This document shows, in pieces, positions 18,107-27,123 of a stretch of DNA of 64,000 nucleotides (position 1 is the first letter of the stretch; every line of letters begins with the position of its first letter). Below the pieces are notes generated by a model, which was not told where the DNA came from, did not search any database, and saw nothing but the letters and a program-made list of their open reading frames with translations. Source of the stretch: Sphingorhabdus sp. SMR4y (lineage in GTDB: Bacteria; Pseudomonadota; Alphaproteobacteria; Sphingomonadales; Sphingomonadaceae); NCBI RefSeq assembly GCF_002218195.1, contig NZ_CP022336.1, forward strand, positions 310,001-374,000, written 5' to 3'. A program made the translations under genes and the position numbers.

Positions 18107-18790
18107 ATGCCGGGTCTTAATATTCTGCATATCGAGGATGACGCGCAGACGGCAGAGATGGTCTCGACCGCGATGGCCAAGACCGGCGCCGAAACCGTAT
18201 GGGCGGCCGACGGGACCGAAGGCCTCCGCCTCGCATCGGGCAAGAAATTCGACCTGGTGATACTGGACCGGATGCTGCCCGATATGAGCGGGATCGAGAT
18301 TATCGGCAAATTGCGCGAGGCGGGCGTGGATGTTCCGGTTCTCATGCTGTCCGCTCTGGGCCGAACGGAAAACCGGATCGAGGGGCTTGATGCCGGGGTC
18401 GATGATTATCTCGCCAAGCCTTTTGAACAGGAAGAACTGATCGCGCGGGTTCGCGCTTTGCACCGGCGGGCCAGCGGGCAATCCCACAGCGCGGTAATAA
18501 TTTTTGGTGATATGGAATGTCATATCAAGGCGCGCACCGCGCACCGACAGGGCAGGCATCTGGCGCTTAGCCCCAAGGAATTCGACCTGTTCCGGTATTT
18601 CATGCAAAATGCCGGGGAAATCGTGACCCGCGAAATGCTGTTGTTGAATGTCTGGAACCTCAAATTTGATCCGCAGACCAACGTCATAGATGTCAATGTC
18701 GGACGGCTTCGACGCAAGCTGGAAGAAGGCTTCGACAAACCGGTGCTGGAGACAATCTGGGGCGCGGGATACCGGCTTCACGCCGTCTGA
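18107..18790 (+). CDS. OmpR/PhoB-family response regulator
   Basis: The 227-residue protein has a receiver domain with acidic pocket EDD (10-12), phosphoacceptor Asp54 in VILDRMLPD and Lys104 in LAKPF. A winged-helix DNA-binding domain (about 130-225) follows, including LALSPKEFDLFRYFMQN and NVIDVNVGRLRRKL. It is followed after two bases by its histidine kinase. The direct-repeat sites at 8665, 13920 and 18018 have the spacing expected for this family, so it probably controls the surrounding SLAM/FecR/SH3/CHAT genes and itself. Confidence 0.93.
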   Translation: MPGLNILHIEDDAQTAEMVSTAMAKTGAETVWAADGTEGLRLASGKKFDLVILDRMLPDMSGIEIIGKLREAGVDVPVLMLSALGRTENRIEGLDAGVDDYLAKPFEQEELIARVRALHRRASGQSHSAVIIFGDMECHIKARTAHRQGRHLALSPKEFDLFRYFMQNAGEIVTREMLLLNVWNLKFDPQTNVIDVNVGRLRRKLEEGFDKPVLETIWGAGYRLHAV

Positions 18791-18792
18791 TA

Positions 18793-20130
18793 ATGCCGAT
18801 TTTCCCATCTCTGTTCGGTCGTTTGAGTCTGGTCGTCATCATCGTGTCGATATTGTCTTCGGCGGCCCTGTTCGCGATGACGGAATGGATTGTACGATCG
18901 GAATTCCGGGAGCAGATGGCGCGCAGCGTGGATACGGATATTGCCGGTCTTGCAGATATTTATATCGCTGGCGGCGCGGTCGAATTGCGCCAGCGAATCT
19001 CCGACCGCCTGGAGTTGCAGTCGCCCGACGACAAGCGCTATTATCTGCTTGCCTCTCCGAGCGGCCGCAGGATTATCGGCAATGTCGGGTCTTGGCCGGA
19101 ACTGTCGTCGGAAAATTCCGAAGCCGGATTTTTCCGGCTGGATGACGGAACGCAAGTCTACGGGCGCGCTACCCAGCTGAACCCGGATCTGAAACTGCTT
19201 GTCGGGCGTGACACATTGGCCCGTTCGGCCCTGCTCGGGCGGATCAGGATTGCCTTTCTCGGGGCCGGGATATTGCTGGTCCTGATTTTCAGCACAATCG
19301 GCTATTATGCGACCCGCCGGCTGAAGACACGGCTGGACGCCATGAATGATGCTTTCCGTGAGATTGGCACCGGCAATCTGGCGGCCTCAATCCCGGTCGA
19401 CGGGCGGGGGGACGAACTGGACCAGCTGTCCCAACATGGCAATGTCATGATCGGGCGTGTGGCATCGTTGATCTCCGCGCATCAGGATATTTCAGACCAT
19501 ACGGCCCACGAACTGCGGACGCCGCTGATGCATCTGGATAATCGGCTGGTCACGGCTATCGGCCAGAGCACAGACCCGCTGCACAGCGAAACGCTCGGCC
19601 GGGCGCGGCAGGATATTCGGGATATCATCAATATGCTGGACTCGCTGCTCGACATAGCTTCCAGCCGCGCTCAGAAAGGCGATCGTAGTGGATTGTCAGA
19701 GTGCGACATTTCCAGAATCGCTGCCGAAATCACCGAATTATTTGCCGAAAGCGCCGAAGATCTGGGGATCGATTTCGCTACCGACATCGCGCCCGGGGTC
19801 AGAATGATGGCCAATTCTGCCCATATCCAGCGCATTTTGTCCAATCTGCTCGACAATGCGCTGAAATATACGCCGAAAGGTGGCGAGGTGGAACTTGTGC
19901 TTCGGCCGGGACCACTGATCACGGTGCGGGACAATGGTCCCGGTGTGCCCGAGCAAATGCGGGAAAAGATATTCGAGCGTTTCGTTCGCGTGGATGCCAG
20001 TGGCGCGAAGGGACACGGCTTAGGTCTTGCACTGTCGCAGGCGCTGGCCGAACGAAACGGGCTGGTCATTATCTGCCGGGATGCGGAACCCGGCGCATTG
20101 TTCGAAATAAGACCGGAAGGGAGTGGTTGA
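18793..20130 (+). CDS. Membrane sensor histidine kinase partner
   Basis: The 445-residue kinase has a transmembrane segment near residues 10-30 and a periplasmic sensor region (about 31-145). A second membrane segment lies at about 148-173, followed by a HAMP linker and the dimerisation box TAHELRTP with phosphorylated His239. The ATP-binding domain shows NLLDNALKY (N box), VRDNGPGVP (G1) and GHGLGLALS (G2). The sensor domain has no recognisable family. It is translationally close to the response regulator and overlaps or abuts the lipoprotein gene downstream, so the three form an operon. Confidence 0.93.
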   Translation: MPIFPSLFGRLSLVVIIVSILSSAALFAMTEWIVRSEFREQMARSVDTDIAGLADIYIAGGAVELRQRISDRLELQSPDDKRYYLLASPSGRRIIGNVGSWPELSSENSEAGFFRLDDGTQVYGRATQLNPDLKLLVGRDTLARSALLGRIRIAFLGAGILLVLIFSTIGYYATRRLKTRLDAMNDAFREIGTGNLAASIPVDGRGDELDQLSQHGNVMIGRVASLISAHQDISDHTAHELRTPLMHLDNRLVTAIGQSTDPLHSETLGRARQDIRDIINMLDSLLDIASSRAQKGDRSGLSECDISRIAAEITELFAESAEDLGIDFATDIAPGVRMMANSAHIQRILSNLLDNALKYTPKGGEVELVLRPGPLITVRDNGPGVPEQMREKIFERFVRVDASGAKGHGLGLALSQALAERNGLVIICRDAEPGALFEIRPEGSG

Positions 20131-20131
20131 T

Positions 20132-20761
20132 TTGGTTAACTGGTCGATGGGGACTCTGGCAGGCGCAGCGTGGCTTCTGTCCGCCTGCAACGGCATGGCA
20201 TCCAATGGGGCGGCTGTGCAACCATCTCGGGGTGAGGTTGCTATCGCAGCATCTCCGGTCGGCGCCAGTGCAGTGATGCGGACGGCAGATGCTATTATGG
20301 CGGGGCAGGCAGCAGAAGAAAGTTCTGATGCCGCAGCGATGCGTGCTGCTGCCCGGACGCTGGAGAGTCTGGGTGCCAGACCTGACGGGGATCAGGCAGT
20401 CAGTCTGTCGAGGGGCTGGAATGAAAAGGCCAGCCTGATCGATCCCTCGGTTTCACCGCCGGTCTATCGCGGACGGGCGCTCGGCCCGTCTTACAAAAAG
20501 GGACTGGTCTCGGCCACATCGCGAGTCAGTATTGCCCAGATTTTTCTGGCCGGGAAAAAAGCCTCGGTAGCTCTGGTCCCGGTCTCCGAAAAACCGGTGT
20601 CGATCGAGGTCAGTGATGGCGAGGGAAAGAAAATTTGCAGCCGGCATACGTCGTCGCGACCGGCAAATTGCGAATGGCTGCCGCTGTTCACCGAGCGATA
20701 TCAGATCAATATCCGGACCAGCGAGAGCAGACCAGTGCCTTATTATCTGGTTTCGAACTAG
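20132..20761 (+). CDS. Putative lipoprotein of the two-component operon
   Basis: The protein is about 209 residues. The start is uncertain. The TTG at 20132 has GGAAGGGAG eight bases upstream; a GTG at 20123 overlaps the kinase stop; an ATG lies at 20147. A signal segment ends in lipobox LSAC. The C-terminal half (IFLAGKKASVALVPVSEKPVSIEV..WLPLFTERYQINIRTSE..PYYLVSN) looks like a PPC/pre-peptidase-type beta-sandwich. Such domains often accompany secreted proteins and could interact with the kinase sensor or the FecR protein. The function is not known. Its coupling to the kinase gene suggests an accessory sensor role. Confidence 0.65.
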   Translation: MVNWSMGTLAGAAWLLSACNGMASNGAAVQPSRGEVAIAASPVGASAVMRTADAIMAGQAAEESSDAAAMRAAARTLESLGARPDGDQAVSLSRGWNEKASLIDPSVSPPVYRGRALGPSYKKGLVSATSRVSIAQIFLAGKKASVALVPVSEKPVSIEVSDGEGKKICSRHTSSRPANCEWLPLFTERYQINIRTSESRPVPYYLVSN

Positions 20762-20836
20762 GTCGCTTTGTATGGCGTGGCCAGCGATTGCGTCCCACTC
20801 CGATAGCGACATGATCTGCAAGCAGGCCAGCGATCG

Positions 20837-21187
20837 TCAGAGTGCGGACATCGCTTCGCGGTCGAGCCGGAAGGACCGTATCCGGTTGGTGTCAAACAAC
20901 ATGGCTTCGTCCTTGGCAATGCGCTGAGATATTTGCGGATCGCTGGTCGATTCAAAGAATCGAGCCATCGTCGCCTCGTCGGGGAAATCAATCTCCATCA
21001 CGACATCAAAATCGCAGTCGCGATCTTCGCCATCGAGCGGCGTAAGATAGCGGCGGACGTAGCGGACCGCATAAGGGGCGAGGACATCCTCCCCGATCAG
21101 TCGGTGATAGCGCTCGTAATAGTCGCGAAATTCCTTCTGGCTCATGCCGGGCCGCCGCTTGAGCAATGTGACAAGCGTGACGGTCAT
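20837..21187 (-). CDS. EthD-domain protein
   Basis: The 116-residue protein starts at the ATG at 21187 (MTVTLVTLLKRRPGMSQKEF). It shows the ferredoxin-like EthD pattern: VTLLKRRPGMSQKEFRDYYERYH near the start and VVMEIDFPDEATMARFFEST in the second half. EthD-like proteins occur near degradative and stress genes, and their biochemical role is often unclear. It is convergent with the lipoprotein gene. The upstream frame continues to 21277 without a convincing start. Confidence 0.8.
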   Translation of the reverse strand: MTVTLVTLLKRRPGMSQKEFRDYYERYHRLIGEDVLAPYAVRYVRRYLTPLDGEDRDCDFDVVMEIDFPDEATMARFFESTSDPQISQRIAKDEAMLFDTNRIRSFRLDREAMSAL

Positions 21188-21399
21188 GCGCGATAGCCCG
21201 TCGGGGATGGATGCATCATTGGATAAGCGCCGCCCATTGTCGCGGCCCCGGCCCCGGCCGCGGATCGGGAATCGCACCCGGAATGGGCCGGCCCTTGATC
21301 CCGAACCAGTCCCATTTCCCGGTCACCCCAGATGCAGGGATTCTGGCCCTCGTCAGCGAGCAGGATCGAGCCCCATCTTCCGTGCCAGTTTTCAGACAT
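21184..21399 (-). CDS. Possible small protein coupled to the EthD gene
   Basis: A 71-codon frame starts MSENWHGRWGSILL at 21399, with GGGG about eight bases upstream. It ends at a TGA that overlaps the EthD ATG (ATGA). The coupling is gene-like, but the composition is Gly/Pro/Ala-rich and a competing frame over the same bases looks equally plausible. No family is recognised. The rest of the stretch to 21678 shows no convincing gene and should contain the promoter of the peptide cluster. Confidence 0.3.
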   Translation of the reverse strand: MSENWHGRWGSILLADEGQNPCIWGDREMGLVRDQGPAHSGCDSRSAAGAGAATMGGAYPMMHPSPTGYRA

Positions 21400-21678
21400 T
21401 CTCCACATCCCCGCTTCCACTTTTTTCTGATCCGTCGGACTTTAGCAGCGAGATCAAGAGAGTCAGCTAGGATTATAGGGAGGCCAGACGAAAGGACCGC
21501 GAGAAGAAGCAAAATGACCGGGATGCCGTGAACAGGCTCGAGGATCTGCTCGATCCGATTGCGTGGAATACCTCAGGGTGTTTTGGCTGGAGTCAAACAA
21601 GCTAAGTTTGCAGTTTGTGGGTAGGGGTTTTCCGTTATACAGGCAGCTCGAATGGTAATTTTGAGACGAGGACATCCT

Positions 21679-21951
21679 ATGGACATGAAGTCGAGCGTGC
21701 AGCACAGCAGTAATATTGTCTCCTGTGAAATCGACGCGAAAACGGTGATGCTTGATATTGAAAATGGGAAATATCATGGCTTTAACGAAGTCGGCTCCCG
21801 CATTTGGCAAATGATATCCGAGCCAATCGAAATCGGCAAAATATGTGATATTCTGATGACGGAATTTGAAACCTCACAGGAACAATGTGAAGTGGAAGTG
21901 TTGGGGTTTCTGCAAAAGCTGCACGAGACCAATCTCATCTCGGTAAGCTGA
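21679..21951 (+). CDS. PqqD-family leader-binding protein (lasso B1 / RRE)
   Basis: The 90-residue protein starts at the ATG at 21679 (MDMKSSVQHSS). It has the PqqD-like pattern VSCEIDAKTVMLDIENGKYHGFNEVGSRIWQMI followed by a helical tail, i.e. a stand-alone RiPP recognition element. In lasso peptide pathways this B1 protein grips the leader of the precursor and presents it to the protease and cyclase. It opens a run of eleven plus-strand genes, with the asparagine-synthetase-like cyclase 39 bases downstream. The expected leader motif (W-x2-P-x-L-x5-G-x2-T) is present in the precursor at 28315. The assignment rests on family pattern and context. Confidence 0.85.
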   Translation: MDMKSSVQHSSNIVSCEIDAKTVMLDIENGKYHGFNEVGSRIWQMISEPIEIGKICDILMTEFETSQEQCEVEVLGFLQKLHETNLISVS

Positions 21952-21990
21952 TAATATGGTGGTAAACGGCTTTCTCGGGATCGAAATCTT

Positions 21991-23868
21991 GTGAGCATCA
22001 TTGCCGGAAGCGTCGATTTTTCCAGCAATCCCGATGTCCGGAGCAATAAATTCTCCGATTGCTTCGCGAAATTCGAACACGCCTACCATGAACATTGGCA
22101 GGACAGGTTCGCCAGTCTGCGCTATTGGCACCAGAGCATTTCTCCGTCTTCAAAAGGCGAAGTGCAGCCTTTGCTTGACGATGAATTGGTGTTGGTCGGC
22201 GACCTTAGATTAGATAACCGGGCCGATCTCATCAAAAAGCTGAGGGGATTGAGTAGTTCCTCCACCGACAGTGAAATGGTTTTGGCCGCTTATAGAAAGT
22301 GGCAAGACCAATGTGTAAGCCATCTCGTCGGAGGCTTTGCGTTTGCCATCTGGGACAGGCGTCTCAAGACCCTGTTTTGCGCCCGGGATCAAATGGGACA
22401 AAAGCCTCTGTTTTACTGCGAAGCAAACGACGGCTACGATCGCTGTTTCATGTTTTGCACCTCTCCCGCGGGGATACTCAATCACAGCAGGACAAGCAGC
22501 GATATCGACCCTCAAGGCGTGTTCAATATCTTGATGGGACGGACCTGCAACGAAGAAACCAGCACTCTGTTCTCCAGCATTAAGCGGCTAGCTGCGGGAT
22601 TTTGCCTGCAGGTCAACCAGGCAGGAATGGAACTCAGGCGATACTGGGAGCCGGAACCGACCAGAAGTATCCGCTATGCTGATGATCGCGAATATGTCGA
22701 AGGATTTAACGAGAAACTGGAGCAAGCGGTTGAGGCGTGTATCAACACTGATTTGCCAGTGAGTTCGTTTCTCAGCGGTGGGCTGGATTCCAGTACGGTC
22801 GCCTGCATGGCCCATAAAAAATTGCGACATAATGACCGTCGTCTCATCTCTGCCACCTTTGTTCTGCCAGACAATGAAGATGGCGTTGATGAAAAGACAT
22901 ATGTCGATTCCATATTGGCGGAACATGATTTTGACCATTTCTACGTCACTCGCGAAAATATCGGATTTCGCGAATGCCTGCACAACAGCCAGGAGTTATA
23001 TGGGGGCTATCCTCATACCAGCCATGCCTATTTCGATAATCTCTTGCCGGAGTTGGCGGAACGGAATGTCGGCGTGCATCTCTGTGGTTATGGAGGTGAC
23101 CAAGTGGCCTCATATCACGGGATGTGGGTATTCGAGCAGTTGCTGTTGGAAGGGCGCTGGATAGCAATGCTGAATCTGCTGAAGTCTACCAGCAACGGCC
23201 GTTTAAGAAGTGGCGCGAAAACGATATTCAGGACGCTATTGAACATAGTCCAAGCGACTTTGCCCGATAGCCGCGACAGGGATTGGTATGACAAAAAGGT
23301 TGCACGCAGGATGATCCTGCCCGAACTCGCCAATCGGCCTGGTTACCGTGAAAATGTCGCAAAGCGTGCATCATTCGACGTGCATCCGTTTCCATGGAAA
23401 ATTACCGATGTGATGAAACGGTTCATTCAGTATGACCGCACTTCGGTGACCTTGGAGACCCTGAGCAACATCTTTCTGCCTTATGGCATCGAATATCGGA
23501 CCCCACTCACAGATATTCGCCTGATCGACTATTGCATGTCATTGCCTCCGGAACAATTTTCTATGGGCGGAAAGAGAAGTCTGATGCGCCGGTCAATTCA
23601 GGGGCTGGTACCTGAACAAATTCGTCTGGCTCACAACAAGCATCAGGGCTCGACGCCGAATTTGTTTCTCGGCCTGTGGCAGGAAAAAGATCAATTGCTG
23701 GAGGATCTGAATAATTGCACCCATATCAGTGATATCTCAAAATTATTGGATATTCCCAGAATAAAAAGACTTCTGGCAAAAAGTGAGGTTAATGAAAGAG
23801 ATAGGCCGAAATTATACAGGAACCTGGAGCTAGCCTTGTACCTATCCTGGTTTAAAAATCATTTCTGA
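21991..23868 (+). CDS. Asparagine-synthetase-like lasso cyclase
   Basis: The 625-residue protein has an N-terminal Ntn-type domain but begins (GTG) S-I-I-A-G. The glutaminase catalytic Cys2 of asparagine synthetase B is therefore absent, as in amidotransferases that use another amine. The synthetase domain has the PPi loop SGGLDSS near residue 260 and later GYGGDQ and PYGIEYRTPLTD. In lasso pathways this C protein adenylates the side-chain carboxylate of Asp/Glu and joins it to the core N-terminus. With the PqqD protein upstream and the lasso-like precursor downstream, the cyclase role is well supported. There is no other maturation enzyme of this class in the window. Confidence 0.85.
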   Translation: MSIIAGSVDFSSNPDVRSNKFSDCFAKFEHAYHEHWQDRFASLRYWHQSISPSSKGEVQPLLDDELVLVGDLRLDNRADLIKKLRGLSSSSTDSEMVLAAYRKWQDQCVSHLVGGFAFAIWDRRLKTLFCARDQMGQKPLFYCEANDGYDRCFMFCTSPAGILNHSRTSSDIDPQGVFNILMGRTCNEETSTLFSSIKRLAAGFCLQVNQAGMELRRYWEPEPTRSIRYADDREYVEGFNEKLEQAVEACINTDLPVSSFLSGGLDSSTVACMAHKKLRHNDRRLISATFVLPDNEDGVDEKTYVDSILAEHDFDHFYVTRENIGFRECLHNSQELYGGYPHTSHAYFDNLLPELAERNVGVHLCGYGGDQVASYHGMWVFEQLLLEGRWIAMLNLLKSTSNGRLRSGAKTIFRTLLNIVQATLPDSRDRDWYDKKVARRMILPELANRPGYRENVAKRASFDVHPFPWKITDVMKRFIQYDRTSVTLETLSNIFLPYGIEYRTPLTDIRLIDYCMSLPPEQFSMGGKRSLMRRSIQGLVPEQIRLAHNKHQGSTPNLFLGLWQEKDQLLEDLNNCTHISDISKLLDIPRIKRLLAKSEVNERDRPKLYRNLELALYLSWFKNHF

Positions 23869-23902
23869 AAATCATCTGTATAATCATGTAAAGAAACAGC
23901 AA

Positions 23903-24829
23903 ATGGTCAAGCTTCGGAACACTCATTCTTATCGGGCATTCGGATTGAACATTCGCTCGGACATTTGCCTGCCCGAACTGGAGCCAGATCTCGCTCCAAG
24001 CCAAATGGACGTGCACATTCGCTATGGCCCCGGCCTGGCAAATATCTCCTCGCATGACAGTGCCGATCAGAATTTCATCGTCCAGGACGACCAGGTGATA
24101 TTACGGGGAGATGGTTTCGATCTAGCTGTTGTCCGCGGTGAAAATTTGACAATTCACTGCGATAATCCGGCGCTGTATCAAGAGCTTATCCGTTTGCGTA
24201 TTCTTGGGGCTGGAATAGGATTGTTGCTGCAACAGCGGGGGCAGTTGGTGCTGCACGGTGCGACGATTGTCGGCAAGCATGGGGCCGCTGTGGTCATGGG
24301 CAACAGTGGGGATGGCAAATCCACGTTGACGATGCAATTGGCGCAGCGTGGTTATCGTCTGTTGGGTGATGACAAATGCGTCGCCAGAGTTGACGAGCAA
24401 GGCATATCTGCCGTGCCATGTTCGCCATTTATAAAAGTGAGCAAGAAACTTGTCGCGCAAATGGATATCGAGCGGAGCAAGATTCATAGGAATAGTGCCT
24501 TGGAGAACAAAGTATATGTCGATCTAAGGTCGGACTTTCAACTCGATGACGTGCCGATTGTAGCGGGATTTGTTCTCGGCAGGGCTGCGCGGACTTCGGT
24601 AAAAAAGCTTACGCAACGGCAAGCATTTGAGAGTTTTTTCGAGCACAATTACCGCAAGGCGAAATTTTTCAAGACCGGACTGCAAAAAACGCAGTTTCTG
24701 CACTGCCACAATATGGCAAGTTCGGTCCCCGTATATCAATATTCCAGATCCTTGACGAATGTGCATTTCCATCAACCGGAGCCCGAGTTTTTAGATGTGT
24801 TGGGAGGCATTATTGGAAATGGCAGATAA
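23903..24829 (+). CDS. HPr-kinase-like kinase 1 (peptide tailoring candidate)
   Basis: The 308-residue protein has LVLHGATIV followed by Walker A GNSGDGKST near residue 133 and the acidic strand YRLLGDDKCVA. This is the layout of HPr kinase/phosphorylase-like proteins found in RiPP clusters. In some Firmicutes lasso clusters (paeninodin type) such kinases phosphorylate the C-terminal Ser of the precursor. The local precursor ends in Ser. The gene overlaps the downstream oxygenase by 11 bases, so translation is coupled. A second, divergent homologue lies at 29491. The actual substrate is inferred. Confidence 0.75.
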   Translation: MVKLRNTHSYRAFGLNIRSDICLPELEPDLAPSQMDVHIRYGPGLANISSHDSADQNFIVQDDQVILRGDGFDLAVVRGENLTIHCDNPALYQELIRLRILGAGIGLLLQQRGQLVLHGATIVGKHGAAVVMGNSGDGKSTLTMQLAQRGYRLLGDDKCVARVDEQGISAVPCSPFIKVSKKLVAQMDIERSKIHRNSALENKVYVDLRSDFQLDDVPIVAGFVLGRAARTSVKKLTQRQAFESFFEHNYRKAKFFKTGLQKTQFLHCHNMASSVPVYQYSRSLTNVHFHQPEPEFLDVLGGIIGNGR

Positions 24830-25703
24830 GGATTTGCTCAAGTTCGAAACTGTCGTGGCCAATCCCGGATTGCTCTCACTGGCTGCCCGGCAGCTTGATA
24901 AGCGCGTTTCTGATAATCCATCTGATACCAATGCAATCTGGCAACTGGCCGAAACTTACCGTAAACTGGGCGAGCTTGAAAAAGCCGCTGAGCTGTACTC
25001 GACGCTATGCCAAGTAACGGGGCAGGGCCGGCTTGTTAGAGATCTTTTGGCTGTCACTGGAGGAAATCCGCAAGATTTTGTCGGTCAAGACGGATGTTAT
25101 CCAGTGCCATTTGTGATCAGAAACAACTATCTCGCCGATGATGAGCTTTCCATGCTTTGCGACTATGTGAGTGCCGAGGCATGGGAAAGTTGCCAACCCT
25201 CGAAAGTCGGCAAGGGCAAGCATGATGATACGCTCAGGCGCTCCTTTGATTTGGCGATGCCCGATTGGCTGAAGAAAAAAATGCGTCAGGAAATTGTCGG
25301 CCATTTACCGGATTTGGCCTGTGCCTTGAATATTGCAGGTGAAAAATTCGATCGGATTGATTTGTCTCTCCGAAGCTATGGAGACGGACATTTTTTTGGC
25401 ATTCATACGGACAAGAGCTCCAAAATTCAGCGCCTTCTGAGTTTGACCTATTTCTTTTTTATCGAGCCGAAAAGTTTCACCGGCGGAGATTTGCTGATCT
25501 TCGATACCGATGTCGGTCAGTCCGAACACCGAGCATTTTCGGAAAGTTTCACGCGGCTGCAAGCCAGGCAAAACAGCCTGGTAGTCTTCCCAAGCGCTTC
25601 TTATCATGCCGTCTCAACGGTCAATGCTGAGACAGGAAGCACGGCTCACTATCGCTACGCTGTAAACGGTCATGTCTGGGAGCAGAACTCGGATGAGCAA
25701 TAA
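24819..25703 (+). CDS. TPR plus 2-oxoglutarate/Fe(II) oxygenase
   Basis: The 294-residue protein starts at the ATG at 24819 inside the end of the kinase gene, with GGGAGG upstream. Residues 15-70 contain a TPR-like unit (DTNAIWQLAETYRKLGELEK). The C-terminal part is a prolyl-4-hydroxylase-like jelly roll with His196-x-Asp198 (GIHTDK), His263 (SYHAV) and Arg279 as candidate iron and 2-oxoglutarate ligands, plus the GGDLLIFD strand. It would hydroxylate a residue of the peptide, with Asp, Asn or Tyr as candidates. It overlaps the sulfotransferase gene by 11 bases. Confidence 0.78.
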   Translation: MADKDLLKFETVVANPGLLSLAARQLDKRVSDNPSDTNAIWQLAETYRKLGELEKAAELYSTLCQVTGQGRLVRDLLAVTGGNPQDFVGQDGCYPVPFVIRNNYLADDELSMLCDYVSAEAWESCQPSKVGKGKHDDTLRRSFDLAMPDWLKKKMRQEIVGHLPDLACALNIAGEKFDRIDLSLRSYGDGHFFGIHTDKSSKIQRLLSLTYFFFIEPKSFTGGDLLIFDTDVGQSEHRAFSESFTRLQARQNSLVVFPSASYHAVSTVNAETGSTAHYRYAVNGHVWEQNSDEQ

Positions 25704-26514
25704 CCCTTCTGACGAGCGACCGTTTTTTGGGGCTCTTTACGATTTGCAGGAGCTTGTAAAAACGCACCTGTTTCTGATCTGCCCGAACAATAGCGGCTCA
25801 ACTTATTTGAAGGGTGTCATGGCGAACTCCATGCACACATGGAACCTCCGGAAAGAGGGGCAGCATATGGTGGGCTTTCAGGGCGTATCCACAAATGCGA
25901 TCGGTGCGGAACTGTTGTGGGCTACTGAGAAATGGTTGAAATATTTTACAGATGAAACGGCGTTTAACTGGCCGGAGACGCGGAAAGCCTGGTATTTTGC
26001 AGCCACGGCGCGAGATCCCGCAGCGTCAGTATTTTTTACCAAGTCTCCTCCAGCTATCGTCTGGGTGGAGCAACTCAAGCAGTGTTTCCGCAACAGCCGA
26101 TTTATCTTCATGGTGCGTAACCCCTATGCGGTGGTGGAGGGAATCTCGAGAAGGAAGCGGGGACATTATCCGAGAGAGCAGATCCTCAATCTGGCTTCAG
26201 AACATATTATGAAATGTTTTGAGCTGCAGATAAAAAATATCGAGGACAATCCGGAAGGCGAGTTCTTCACCTATGAGTTTTTATGCGCCGAACCGGAGCA
26301 GGTCAAAAATAGGCTGAACCGGTTGGTTCCGGATTTGGCAGATTTGAACTTCGATTCCGAAATACCGGTCAAGGGAAGTTACTGCGAACCGCTCCGCAAC
26401 ATGAATGAGCAGCAGATAAACAAGCTTGGCGGGACCGACTTGGCGATCATAAACCGTGTTTTTGATATGCACCCGGAAGTTTTGGAATATTTCGAATATC
26501 AGAGGGTGAGCTAA
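25693..26514 (+). CDS. Sulfotransferase 1 of the lasso-like cluster
   Basis: The 273-residue protein starts at the ATG at 25693, overlapping the oxygenase stop. The N-terminal P-loop-like PAPS site reads CPNNSGSTYLK and the 3'-phosphate site FIFMVRNPYAVVEGI, as in cytosolic sulfotransferases. The 5' loop is atypical (usually PRSGT). Candidate acceptors on the core are Tyr16, Thr7, Thr8, Ser19 or a new hydroxyl made by the hydroxylases. The second sulfotransferase at 28487 has a more canonical loop, so the two probably have different acceptors. Confidence 0.75.
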   Translation: MSNNPSDERPFFGALYDLQELVKTHLFLICPNNSGSTYLKGVMANSMHTWNLRKEGQHMVGFQGVSTNAIGAELLWATEKWLKYFTDETAFNWPETRKAWYFAATARDPAASVFFTKSPPAIVWVEQLKQCFRNSRFIFMVRNPYAVVEGISRRKRGHYPREQILNLASEHIMKCFELQIKNIEDNPEGEFFTYEFLCAEPEQVKNRLNRLVPDLADLNFDSEIPVKGSYCEPLRNMNEQQINKLGGTDLAIINRVFDMHPEVLEYFEYQRVS

Positions 26515-26539
26515 TGGACGATCGATTGGGAATAGTGAC

Positions 26540-27106
26540 ATGACCTATTTTCCGGGTCAAACAAGAGAGCTCGCTAAAATTGACCATGATGCCATCGAGC
26601 TTTTGGTGAACGAACTGTCGAAGCAGGCCGGCCTGTGGGAAAAATGGGATGCACTGAAGCCGAACCGTTTCGGTGTTTTCAATGGATGCGTGCAGCATGT
26701 CGTCTTCAAATATCCGGTAGACCTGAGTGACCACCGGCTATCGATGACATTTCCAATCTGGCACGATTGGCAACCTCTTATTCAGCCGCTGATCGATCAA
26801 GCCGTATGTCCATATGGTTATGAACAGGGCAGTGTCGCTCGTATAATGTTGGCGAAATTACGCTCCTGTGGATCGATCCCCCTGCACATCGATAGCTCGC
26901 AATCTGCAGAAATCCCACACAAGGTGCACATTCCACTACAAACAGCTCGGGGTGTTGTGATGAATTTTGCCGGGAAGGACAGCTCCCATTTGGCGGTTGG
27001 CAGGGCTTATGAAGTGAATAATCGTATCGAGCATGGCGCGACCAATCCAACCGGTCATGATCGTGTTCACCTGATATTCGACTATTTCTCGCAAGCTCCA
27101 AATTAA
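26540..27106 (+). CDS. Aspartyl/asparaginyl beta-hydroxylase-like protein 1 (short)
   Basis: The 188-residue protein has a C-terminal hydroxylase fold: His116-x-Asp118 (LHIDSS), VHIPLQT, His165 (RIEHGATN) and Arg175 (HDRVHLIFDYF). This is the iron and 2-oxoglutarate ligand pattern of the Asp/Asn beta-hydroxylase family. In other clusters such enzymes hydroxylate Asp or Asn of peptides. The core offers Asn4, Asp9, Asp10, Asp14 and Asn15. It is 25 bases after the sulfotransferase and 17 before another family member. The function is inferred from motif and place. Confidence 0.72.
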   Translation: MTYFPGQTRELAKIDHDAIELLVNELSKQAGLWEKWDALKPNRFGVFNGCVQHVVFKYPVDLSDHRLSMTFPIWHDWQPLIQPLIDQAVCPYGYEQGSVARIMLAKLRSCGSIPLHIDSSQSAEIPHKVHIPLQTARGVVMNFAGKDSSHLAVGRAYEVNNRIEHGATNPTGHDRVHLIFDYFSQAPN

Positions 27107-27123
27107 CATAGGCGGTTGACGGC

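Noticed and set aside
21216-21512. Hydrophobic-start minus-strand frame (MLLLAVLSSGLPIILA...)
   Set aside because: It competes with another frame over the same bases and has no family pattern or good ribosome site.
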